64,000 nucleotides of DNA. Source: Petrosia ficiformis (taxonomy: Eukaryota > Porifera > Demospongiae > Haplosclerida > Petrosiidae). The stretch is from assembly GCA_947044365.1 (NCBI GenBank), contig OX345649.1, positions 3,364,633 through 3,428,632 on the forward strand, written 5' to 3'. The translations under genes were made by a program, and so were the position numbers. The notes beneath the pieces are model-generated. The model was not told the origin of the DNA. It saw only the letters and a list, made by a program, of their open reading frames with translations, and made no database searches. This document shows positions 1 to 11,700 of the stretch, in pieces (the stretch's first letter is position 1; each line of letters opens with the position of its first letter).

Positions 1-470
1 AGTTACTTCTGAAACAGTAATATTTTGTGGTGGTCCAGAAGGTGCTGATGCATAGGAAAAGAAGTTTCTATTTACACCAACAATGGATTTTAATTATACA
101 TACCTGCTTCAGGCATGCCTTGTATCAATGGTTTTAAACTCATTCCAGTTCCTCCTTGGTTCATAATACTAACAGAAAAACTGTATTCAAAGTTTTCTTC
201 CAACTCTTTAACCAGATATTGTTCAGTGAGTAATGGTTCAGTAGCAAGACTAGGATCAGGATTATTTGTTTGTGGAGTGAATAGAATTGTTTCACTATGA
301 GAATCATCTGCCCTTTTTGTAATTCAATTACTTGGAGAATATCTTGTAGTTGTAATGGCATAAGTGTCAATTGTGCCCTTGCATAATTCTGCTTTCTCTG
401 TTGGTCTCCAGGACAGCTCCACAGATGTTGGTTGAATATGAACAGATAACTCTTTCACACAAACATCATA
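1..470 (-). pseudogene. Broken copy of the C32/C33 FN3 exons
   Basis: Positions 1-44 copy the 5' part of exon C33a (3,605-3,648), the following bases copy the intron, and 104-466 copy exon C32 (3,708-4,076). The donor side is preserved. The copy of C32 has an in-frame TGA at 324-326 (minus strand, where the intact exon reads AAT GAA), and the bases that form the acceptor AG of C32 at 4,077-4,078 are missing from the copy near 467. It is therefore a decayed piece of a second, related giant-receptor gene or of a partial duplication continuing beyond the left edge. Confidence 0.8.
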
Positions 471-589
471 TAATTACAGAAGAATAGAAGGTAGTATGTA
501 TGTTACTTGACAGTTAACCATTAATATAATACATAGCTCAGTGTATAGGTATTAAATATTTGTGTATACAAATGAAAACATACTAACTG

Positions 590-880
590 CAATTGTTCAT
601 TACCCTAGGTACAACAAATTCTTTTATTTTCCTTTGTTTATAGTGCAACTAAACTTTGGAATTCACTTTCATATGATGTTGTGCATGCATCTACTGTTTA
701 TACTTTCAGATCTCAGCTTAAAGGCTATTTATTCAATTACCTTTTTGTTTTCAGTCTGTTTTTTTAATTTTTTGTATTTTTCTTTATATTTCATTTTTTG
801 GGGATTTCCTCCTTGGTTCAGTGCTTATTGAGATTGTGCCTTGATGTTTCTGCATCAAACATTAATATTAAAAAAAGGCC
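590..880 (+). mobile_element. 3' end relic of a LINE-type retrotransposon
   Basis: The plus strand shows a frame reading KLWNSLSYDVVHAS, then FRSQLKGYLF, ending at a stop near 767. This is the usual C-terminal signature of non-LTR ORF2 (LWNSLP, then a short helix with FK..L..YL). It is followed by a 3' tail with 'gatgtttctgcatcaaac' and an A-run near 870. Frameshifts upstream of the motif make it non-functional. Confidence 0.55.
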
Positions 881-919
881 ACTGATCATAATTATACATC
901 CTATATATACAAATCTACA

Positions 920-1240
920 ATATAACCGTTCCATCCTGTACATCCCTACCACAAATCTTTATACTTTATTTTGAGGAAGAGTTAAAAATACACATCGTGT
1001 ACTACAGACAGCAAGATACGCAACCATGATAATATCTACTTGTTGTATTACAGTGATGATTCTCTAAAGTAATATTAGCCACTTAGTTGAAAACTAGGAT
1101 ATTTGTATCACTATTTTCTTTTAAGAAAATGCAATTATCATGATGAACTTGAGAAACACGATTCAAAGTAGAGTGAGAATCTCTTATCATACACTTCATA
1201 TGTGTTGCAACCTTAGTGACAATTTTAGTGTGATTTAGAA
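920..1240 (-). pseudogene. Relic of the 3' end of a GABA-B-like receptor gene
   Basis: Plus-strand bases 930-1,200 align by eye with 58,540-58,850, the 3' UTR and last coding exon of the GABA-B-like gene. Shared landmarks: the catccc-accacaaat block, the tttatt (minus-strand AATAAA) at 965-970 against 58,582-58,587, the taaagtaatattag block, and 'gagaaacacgattca' at 1,150-1,164. The coding part has several indels and substitutions, so it is a relic. Together with the FN3 relic at 1-470 it suggests a decayed second copy of this two-gene locus. Confidence 0.65.
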
Positions 1241-1540
1241 CTAACTTTATTTGAACTTAATGTGGACTTATGTGTAATTATACTGACAGAAAATCAATTT
1301 GTCAAGCAAATGAACAAGATAACAATAATAACAAGAATAAAACCTCATCATAGAACAATACATTAGAACAATACAAAGATAATATGATAGACAATGTAGA
1401 GTCAGCCATAAGTCTTGAGATATCACAATACACTATTGAGTTTCTATTACAGTTTACAATATAAAGACTAAACTGAAAATATTTAAAAAGATAAATAGGC
1501 ACACGAAAGCCATAATACGGATCACACAAAAAAAACTAAT
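1241..1540. other. AT-rich flank with no recognised feature
   Basis: I see no gene, RNA gene or clear repeat in this 300-base stretch just downstream of the giant gene's poly(A) signal. The minus-strand reading frame here has no recognisable domain. Confidence 0.5.
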
Positions 1541-1544
1541 TTCC

Positions 1545-1550
1545 TTTATT
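1545..1550 (-). promoter_or_regulatory. Poly(A) signal AATAAA overlapping the stop codon of the giant gene
   Basis: On the minus strand the last codons read GAT TAA TAAAGG, so AATAAA begins inside the stop codon. A T-run and TGTG-rich stretch follows within 20 bases (about 1,510-1,535), as expected of a downstream GU/U element. The 3' UTR would then be only about 15-25 nt. Confidence 0.6.
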
Positions 1551-2759
1551 AATCTTCACTTTCTTCCAGCTGCTCATCATTGAGTTCTTCTTCAACTTCT
1601 TCTATCACCTCTTCTTTGAGTGTATACTCACAATCTGATTCTTCTACAAATTTATCTGTGGAAGATTAGCTAACTATTATTACACAAAATAATGTTTTTT
1701 CCCCTTTAAATTGATAGTGAACTATAATAAAGATTGAATACAGCTAAGAATCAAGTATAAATTATAAAGGATACAAAGAATGTAGAAGCAATTTGTACAG
1801 TGGCATGAAGTGCATACATTGGTTATAAACCTTATTCCACCCATAATATATTTTGTCAGGCAAGCCATGAACTTCACTAAAAGGAGGATGCATTGACATA
1901 TATCACTCAATCTTTAGATCTGCTACACAAATATTGCAGACCAGTCACATTACAGTAATTCCAAACCTTACCATAACTCACATGCCATATCCAAATCATG
2001 TGCGATAACACTTGTATTGATGAATTAAAATAATCAATGAATATTATTAATATCACAATGATAAATGACATATAGAATGAGCAGTATATATGCCAACGCA
2101 ACCAGACCCTACCTTCTCTTATAGTGAAGTGTGACTCGCTAGCCTACCCTTAATAACTGCACTGCCTATATAATATATGCACTAATGTGTGACTTCTTGC
2201 CATGCAAATGGCCACTAGGTCACACAGAAATACAACCTACCTTCTTCCTCAGAATCAGAAATCTAAATGAGTGATAAACTGATGATAATACTGTCATGTT
2301 TAATTTATAAGCTATTTCTGCTATACACATACCTCCATTCTATATCCTGGATTTGTTATTCCATAGACATTCCCCTCAAATAAATTAGTTCTGATTGTAG
2401 ATTGAAACATAGTTTAGAGACTATAAATAATATATATACATGGCACACACCTTGTTATATTTCTTAATGGAATATCCCCCTTCAGAAACTGAGGTTCTTG
2501 TCGAGGAACATGATTTAGTGTATTATATATAGTGAAACTAAAAGTTAATAAAAAATTTCATAGTAATGTTGCATCTCCTTGTTTGCAGTTTCTCACCTTT
2601 CCTCATTCTCAGGCTTGTTTCGTCTTCTTACTGCTATGACAATACATGCTATAGCTAGGAACAGTATTACAACTAAAATTATTACAGATACAATTGGAAC
2701 AGATATAGCAATGGTAGTATTATAGTTTTCTTCTTCAAGTCTACGAGCACTGGTTGTAG
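1549..2759 (-). CDS. Transmembrane exon and acidic cytoplasmic tail
   Basis: Exons 2597-2759, 2451-2537, 2333-2390, 2241-2262 (a 22-nt microexon) and 1549-1655. The first encodes a hydrophobic span (AISVPIVSVIILVVILF, continuing LAIACIVIAV) followed by the stop-transfer RRRNK, making a type I single-pass protein. The tail is about 95 residues. It carries YNTL (a YxxL motif), then NPGY within GITNPGYRME, an NPxY motif of the kind bound by PTB domains and endocytic adaptors, then a strongly acidic end (EEVIEEVEEELNDEQ, closing SED). There is no kinase, phosphatase or death domain. The phases run 1-2-2-0-1 and close on TAA at 1549-1551. Confidence 0.85.
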
Positions 2760-5700
2760 CTGTGGAGAATTACAAATTGTTGCACGTGCATGAAATAACT
2801 TTCTGTGCGCTTACTTGTAGCAGCTTCAGGTATAGCAACTAGAATACTATTATTTGTTCCATAGCCAGCTCCATTTCTTGCTCGAACCTGAAATGAACAA
2901 GCAGATAACAGCAGTTGTCTGTTATCCTTGAAACCGTACCTTGAAGTCATAAATGTAACCTTGAATAAGATCTATAATGAGGATTGGCTGCCTGTCTGAT
3001 AGAGAAATGAACTTCACAAATGGACCATCCGAAACAATCTATTTAATGAAAAAGAGTTTGATAAACAAATTAGAATAAAATTATAATTATGGACTGGCAT
3101 ACAAGTGACTGTTCATGACCAGTATAAGTAATTTGATAACCATCAATCACTCCATTTGGACTTTCAGGAGGTTCCCAAGTCAATTGAACAGTATTATTAC
3201 CAATTAGCTCAGCTCTCAATGCAACAGGACTACTCGGTACTAAAAATATAAACAAACAGTTACTAATTACTTCCTATATAATTATTTCAATCAAATATAT
3301 ATACCTTCTTCCAGAGTGAAGAATGAATATGATGATGAATATGGTCCCCAACCTTCTGTTGTTTTTGCCGCAATTGTTACACTGATGTTTTCATAAGCAT
3401 GCAGACCTACATAAACCAGTCAATGACATGAATCTATAATACAAACAGTTTACCATATTTGGAGAATGACAACTGATCAGCAGGTGATAAGAACTCAGTA
3501 GTCTCCTGTATTTCCTCTCTTGTAAACCTCAATGAATACATTGTGATGATACCATTAGCATTAAGTGGGTCGGGTGGTAACCACATGATTGTAATAGATG
3601 TCACAGTCACTTCTGAAACAGTAATATTTTGTGGTGGTCCAGAAGGTGCTGATGCGTAGGAAAACAAGTTTCTAATTACACCAACAATGGATTTTAACTA
3701 TACATACCTGCTTCAGGCATGACTTGTACCAATGGTTCTGAACTCATTCCAGTTCCTCCTTGGTTCATAATACTAACAGAAAATCTGTATTCAAAGTTTT
3801 CTTCTAACTCTTCAACCAGATATTGTTCAGTGAGTAATGGCTCAGTAGCAAGACTAGGATCAGGATTATTTGTTTGTGGAGTGAATAGAATTGTTTCACT
3901 ATGAGAATCTTCTGCCCTCTTTGTAATTTCATTACTTGGAGAGTGTCTTGTGGCTGTAATGGCATAAAAGTCAATCTTGCCCTTCCATTTTGCTTTCTCT
4001 GGTGGTCTCCAAGAAAGTTCCACAGATGTTGGAGATCGAATATTAACAGATAAATCTTTCACAGAAACATCAGGGGCTATAAAAGTAGAGATTAGATGAA
4101 ATTATACATGCCAGATTATTACTTCATATAAGTCATACAAAAATTTTTTTTATAAGCCTGAAAACTGTAAATGAAATCATACCAACTGATTTAGTAAAGT
4201 TAACAACACTTGAAATTCCAACAACTTCATCCTCAATGCCTAAAAAAGTCTTATATACAGATTCTCCTGATCCAACTATAGGATATAGTATACTCTTCAG
4301 CTCTACAATGTAACCTCCATATGGTAGAAGACCATTGATGTTATGGTGTTGTATATTCGGAGGAAAGACAACTTTTCCTAGTTCTTCTCCATAACCAGGA
4401 TAATAATCAAATCCATCAGCTAGTCTGTATATCAGTTGATATTCTGTAACATAATAATCTGCTGTTTCAGGATGCTTCCATGAACATGATAGTATTTCTG
4501 AAGTGGCTGCATGACATCTCAATTTCTGAACAGCATGGATTGCTAGGTAACAAGGTTTAATTATATATAATGTTGTGTGCTGACATGAATGTTTTATTAC
4601 CTGTTTCAGTAGTCTCCACTATCAATTCTTCACTCTCTGGTCCAGCACCTTGTTCTGTTATTGCAAATACTGCAATCTTGTAAACTGATGCTACTAATAG
4701 AGATTCAATGATGTATGAAGTATCAAATATATCATGGACAATGACAGGAGGACGTGGAGCATGTATTGAAGAGGAAGTGCTAATCATTTGATAAATAATG
4801 CCATATCCAAGGATAGTTGATTCTGGATCAAATGGAGGCTCCCATTGTAATAATATTTCTGTTGCACTGGTGCTAGCAACAACTGAAGAAGGAGGGCCCA
4901 CAAGGGCTATATAAACAAGAAAGAAAAATAAGTTGCAATCAAATTTTGATAAAATTAATAACATACATTCTTCATATGTGCTGATATGTGTTACAGCGTT
5001 TGGTCCACACCCTACTGATGTGAAACCACATACAGTACAAGTATAGTGAGTGTCACTGTTCAATTCATGAACAGTTATGCCAAGACCGGTCACATTCAGA
5101 GATAATGTACGTCCATTTTGTGCAGTACATGTCACTTGATATCCTAACAGTATGCCATTGTAGTCATTTACAGGTGGAGATTTCCAAGACAAGTATACTG
5201 TTAGGTTTTTCTCTAGTACAGCAACAAAACCTTCTGGTGATGAACTAGGCACTATATCGCAATAAAGTAGATTTTAAAATAAATATATACTATATACACA
5301 GATTGAGACTCACCTGACTCTGGCATTTGTATACTCACTAAGTTGCTATAGGGACCTATATCAATGGTATATGCGGCTATTTTAATTTCATAAGTGTGAA
5401 ATGGAGATAATTGTGATAGCACTGTATTAGTGTCATTCACTGATATTTCTAGCACATAATCACTTTCTACATCAGTTACTATAATTCTGTAAATTCTAAT
5501 TATTCCATTTTGAAGGTGAATCTCTGGATGGGACCATGATATGGATAATGTTCTCGGATCCAAAGGATTTACAACTACATCCTGTGGGACTCCGGATGGA
5601 ACTGTAATACAAGGTAATAACTATTGATAAGTATATAAAACACTAAATCTCACCATCTTCAGGCATTTGGAAAGTGTTTGCAGCTACAGGACCATTTCCA

Positions 5701-8700
5701 ATTGTCACTGCCACAACATTGAACTCATACACATAAAAAGGATGTAGGTCTTCTATTGTGATGTAGAGGCCAGTGGTATTATAGTTAAAAGTTGTATTTG
5801 AAACCATTTCTTCCATTAGTACTGAGTAGTATTTAATTACACCATTTTGTTTGTCTTTTGGTGGTGGGCTCCACTGTACAATTATTGAAGAAGAGCTAAT
5901 GAAGGAAGCTGACACATTTTGAGGTGGAGAAGTTGGTACTATATATATAAAAGAAAAAAAAATGATGAAAGCTATCAAATTCAAACTACAAATAATTATT
6001 TACCATCTTGATTTGTTATAGCACTAATATGAGCACCTGGACCTGGACCTACTGTATATGCTACAACTGAGAACTGATACTCGTAATAAGGATGTAGATC
6101 AGTTATTGAGATGTTTGTGGTTACAACGTCTACTTCTGTAGAATTGTCTGTACTAACTTCATATACTGTGACTATATAGTACTGAATTACTCCATTTTGT
6201 TCATGAACTAATACAGGGTCCCATGACAAATATATGGTGGTTGAATTCAGTACAGTAGCTATTACATTTTGAGGGGACCCACTTGGAGCTGAAAAACAAT
6301 AAGCAATAGTTATAGTTAATCAGAATATATATTTCTTTAACTCACCATCTTGTGGAGTAGTAACTGAGTATTCAGAGGTAAATGGTCCAGGTGCTATTGT
6401 GACTGCTGCTACCATTACAGAATATGTATAGTATGGATGGACATCATTTAGTAATAGAAAAGTGTTGTTTGGCTTATACTGGAATGTTTCCATTGTTTCA
6501 GTAATAGAAACATTCACTAAATACGATTGAATAATTCCATTAATATCAGTGGATAGAGGATCACTCCACAAAATACTCAATACGTGAGAGCTGAAAGCTG
6601 TTACTGACACAGTAGTGGGTGAACTACTTGGAGCTAAAAAACACAATTATTTTCATGTTATCAAAATTATTGCAAATGTGTCATACCAGTTTGTAGTGTC
6701 TTGATAATTACTGGATCACTAAATGGACCAGCAGCTACAGTGATGGCAGCAACATAACACTGGTATGAATAAAAGGGATGTAGAGATGACAAAGTGATAT
6801 TTGCATATGTAGTATTGTATATATTAGTAGTGTTGGTATCCACTTCATATATCAAGACAGTATAACCAGTAATGATTCCATTAACATCATCTTCCAATGG
6901 TGGCAGCCAAGTTAATGTGAAACTTGTTGAGGAGATTGCCTGGGCAGATATTTCACGAGGTGCAGATGAAGGTGCTAGGATTGAAGAAGTACATAATTAT
7001 TTAAGATACTGATAATAAATTTTTTATACAACATACATTGCTGGTTTGTTCTAAAATCAGTGTAGTCAGAAAAGGGACCAAATCCATGGATTGTCCTTGA
7101 TGCAAGAGCAAATGAATATTCTGTATGAGGCATAAGAGAAGACAAAGATATTGAGTTTGTATTGGATGAATAACTCCATCTGTTTTTAGAATCAACTTCT
7201 AGTAATGAGATGTTGTATCCAATAATGACACCATTCTGACCAGAGAGAGGTGGTGGAGACCAAACTAAAATAGCACTGGTTGAAGTGATTGATGATGCAA
7301 CAAGATTAGTAGGAGACTCAGAGGGAACTTTACAAGGAAAAAGAAAGATTGTATATATACATATGTGGTTTATTAATATAAAATACTAAATCTCACCATC
7401 TTCAGGCATTTGGAAAGTGTTTGCAGCTACAGGACCATTTCCAATTGTAACTGCCACAACATTGAATTCATACACATAAAAAGGATGTAGGTCTTCTATC
7501 GTGATATAGAGGCCAGTGGTATTATAGTTAAAAGTAGTATTTGAAAACAGTTCTTCAATTAGTACTGAGTAGTATTTAATTACACCATTTTGTTTGTCTT
7601 TTGGTGGTGGATTCCACTGTACAAATATTGAAGAAGAGCTAATGAAGGAAACTGACACATTTTGAGGTGGAGAACTTGGTACTATATGAAAGAAAGAAAG
7701 ATGAAAGCAATCAAATTCAAACTACAAATAATTATTTACCATCTTGATTTGTTATAGCACTAATATGAGCATCTGGACCTGGACCTACTGTATATGCTGC
7801 AACTGAGAACTGATACTCGTAATAAGGATGTAGATCAGTTATTGAGATGTTTGTGGTAACAACGTCTACTTCTGTAGAGGTATCTGTACTAACTTCATAC
7901 ACTGTGACTATATAGTATTGAATTACTCCATTCTGTTCATGAACTAATACAGGGTCCCATGACAAATATATGGTGGTTGAATTCAGTACAGTAGCTATTA
8001 CATTTTGAGGGGACCCACTTGGAGCTGAAAAACAATAGATAATAGTTAATCAGAATATGATATTTCATTAACTCACCATCTTGTGGAGTAGTAACTGAGT
8101 ATTCAGAGGTAAATGGTCCAGGTGCTATTGTGACTGCTGCTACCATTACAGAATATGTATAGTATGGATGGACATCATTTAGCAATAGAAAAGTGTTGTT
8201 TGTCTTATACAGAAAAGTTTCCATTGTTTCAGTAATAGAAACATTCACTAAATACGATTGAATAATTCCATTAATATCAGTGGATAGAGGATCACTCCAC
8301 AAAACACTCAATATGTGAGCGCTGAGAGCTGTTACTGATACAATAGTAGGTGAACTACCTGGAGCTAAAAAACACAATTATTTTCATGTTATCAAAATTA
8401 TTGCAAATGTGTCATACCAGTTTGTAGTGTCTTGATAATTACTGGATCACTAAATGGACCAGCAGCTACAGTGATGGCAGCAACATAACATTGGTATGAA
8501 TAAAAGGGATGTAGAAATGACAAAGTGATATTTGCATATGTAGTATTGTATATATTAGTAGTGTTGGTATCCACTTCATATATCAAGACAGTATAACCAG
8601 TAATGATTCCATTAACATCATCTTCCAATGGTGGCAGCCAAGTTATTGTGAAACTTGTTGAGGAGATTGCCTGGGCAGATATTTCACGAGGTGCAGAAGA

Positions 8701-11700
8701 AGGTGCTAGGATTGAAGAAGTACATAATTATTTAAGATACTGATAATACATTTTTTATATAACATACATTCCTGGTTTGTTCTAAAATCAGTGAAGTTAG
8801 AAAAGGGACCAAATCCATGGATTGTCCTCGATGCAAGAGCAAATGAATATTCTGTATGAGGCATAAGAGAAGACAAAGATATAGAGTTTGTATTGGATGA
8901 ATAAATCCATCTGTTTTCAGAATCAACTTCTAGTAACGAGATGTTGTATCCAGTAATGACACCATTCTGACCAGATAGAAGTGGAGGAGACCAAACTAAA
9001 ATAGCACTGGTTGAAGTGATTGATGATGCAACAAGATTAGTTGGAGCCTCAGAGGGAACTTTACAAGGAAATAAATATACATATGTGGTTTATATTATGT
9101 CTTATTATACATACTATCTTCAAGCATTTGGAATGTTATGTTTATTTCTGGTCCAGATCCTATTGTTACAGCTCTAACACTGCATGTGTAAATATAGAAT
9201 GGATGAAGATCCTGTATTGTGAGGCTGGTATCTGTTGAAGTAAGCGTATTCTCAACATCTGTTGTTGTTAATGTTATTAAATAATGTTGTATGTCTCCAT
9301 TCTGTTGATGAAAGTCAGGAGGATTCCATTGTAGTACCACTGAGCTTGAGCTTGTGATATTCACTGTTAGATCATTGGGGGGACCACTAGGAACTATATT
9401 AATACATAATAATTGTATAAACTAGATTATGCAATTTCATGCAGCTTCAACACACCATCTTCCAATGTTTGTGTAGTCTCAGATGATGATGGTCCCAATC
9501 CTACTGTATAAGCTGCTACTGACAAAACATATTGATAATTAGGATGAAGGTTTGTCAGTGTTATGGTATTATATATGAAATTCCGATGTTGCTGAATGGT
9601 AGTATTTGTATCAATTTCATATATTGTGATTGTATATGATTGAATGAGTCCATTCTGTTGATTAATCAATGGAGGAGACCAAGAGAGATAAATCTTGGTT
9701 GAGCTTATCACAACACTGGAGACATTTTGTGGAGGACCACTGGGAGCTAAAATAAAGACATAAAATTAAATAATAATAATATTTATTACACATAAACAAA
9801 TTCTTAGAACTAACAATCTGCAGGAGTTTGAACTGTATATCCCATTGATAGTGGACCAGGTGATACTGTAACTGCAGCTACAAGTACAGTATATGTATAA
9901 TATGGATGTAGTTCAGTTATCAGTAAACTTGTTTCCGAAGTTTGATAATCATACTGCTCTGACACTTCAGAGACATCTACTCTAATGTAATAATAGTCTA
10001 TAATTCCATTGATATGTTCTTCTGGTGGAGGGCTCCAGGTAGCATTCAAAGTGGTTGAATCAACACTTACCACTGAAAGTGAAGATGGTGCTGCACTAGG
10101 AGCTATAAATTAGATAATAGAAAACAGGATAAATCAAATATAATTTATCTTACCAGCTTCATCTGTTTGAACATATATCACAGAACTGTATGGTCCAATG
10201 TCTATAGTGACAGCTGCAACTGAACACTCATAAATGTAATAAGGATGAAGGGAACCAATGGTTATTGTAGTTTCTGTTGTGTTATAAGTTGTAACAATAT
10301 TAGTATATGTTTCTGTCAGTTTTACAATGTAGCTTCTAATTATTCCATTGTGGTTGTTGGACAGTGGAGGTAACCAATAAAAATTCAATGTAGTTGAAGT
10401 AATGTCACTGAATGATAATGTTTCAGGAGCAGAAGAAGGAGCTAAACATGAGAATAATTCACAATTCTTTTGCATTATACTGAATCTATACTAACCTGTT
10501 TCATCAGTTTCAAAGTACAAATAGGTTGTGAAAGGACCCATCCCTACTGAGGTGTATGCAGCTACAGCACATCGATAAATTGTAAAAGGCTTCAACATTC
10601 CCACTGTTATCTGAGTAGAGATAGTGAAGAAGGACATCTGCTCTCCAGTGACAGTGTTTATTAGAGAAACATTATATTCAGTAATGATTCCATTTTGTTC
10701 TGATAGAGGAGGTGGATTCCATTCTAATAACACTCCAGTTGAATTATGAACTGTAATACTAAAGTCAGTAGGAGAGCTTGATGGTACTATATAAAACAAT
10801 AAAATATTATTATTATTATAAAATAAAATAATGTATATAATTTATATATATACATAAATGACAAATAGCATTTTTTAAAATGAAGGAGGCTGTAGGGATC
10901 AGTATCAAAACTGAAAAAGCATAGGAACAAGATTGGAAAGGTATATTAACAAAACATTAAACACCACTTTCGCATAACAACCCTACATGCTTTCTTCTAT
11001 TTTGTTGTTAAGGTAAAGTTGTGCCAAGACTACTTTGATAGCACCTGAAATGTAGAAATCTATTTTTGCGAAAAAGATATTATCAATGATCTTGCAGTTT
11101 TGCTACTCAACAGCTAGTTTTCTACTTTAAAGATCATTTCTGGCCAGAAGGTGTTGTTAGTGATAAACATATTTGATATCAACATTTATGTGTCTATCAA
11201 GATTTATCTGTATGTGTTAGCAGAGTTTTCAGCTAATCTTTGCAATTGAAATGTATGGGTGCGGGCATTTATTTTCTGGATCATCCCTATTAGACATACT
11301 CTCTGACAATTATTTTAATTATTATTATTATTTATTATGAATCTTAATTATTGTACCACCTTTTGCAGTGTTTAAGAGTTTAATATGGAACAAAGATACT
11401 TGGAGCCAATTATGCCCACAGTAAAACACACATGCAGAAAGAGTGCATGCTATATGTGTTTTGTTGTTTATACATAGCCATATTTCTAATATTTAATCAA
11501 AACTAAATTTTATAGTTATTCCTATAACACTTGAACTTACCATCTTCGTTAGTTTTGTATGATGTTACAATTGAGAATGGTCCTAGTTCAACAGTGAATG
11601 CTGCTATTGACACCATATAGGTATAGTATGGATGTAAATCATTTAGAAATGCACTATTAGTATATGCAGTAACTTCAAAATTGAGTCCATTGTCAGCTAC

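Noticed and set aside
562..831. An 89-residue plus-strand gene.
   Set aside because: The adjacent frame shows a LINE ORF2 C-terminal signature, so this is part of a dead retroelement.
7001..7195. Minus-strand frames such as 7,001-7,195, 8,732-8,926 and 19,763-20,008 as extra proteins.
   Set aside because: They are the wrong frame of type 'a' FN3 exons, running across the donor into the intron.
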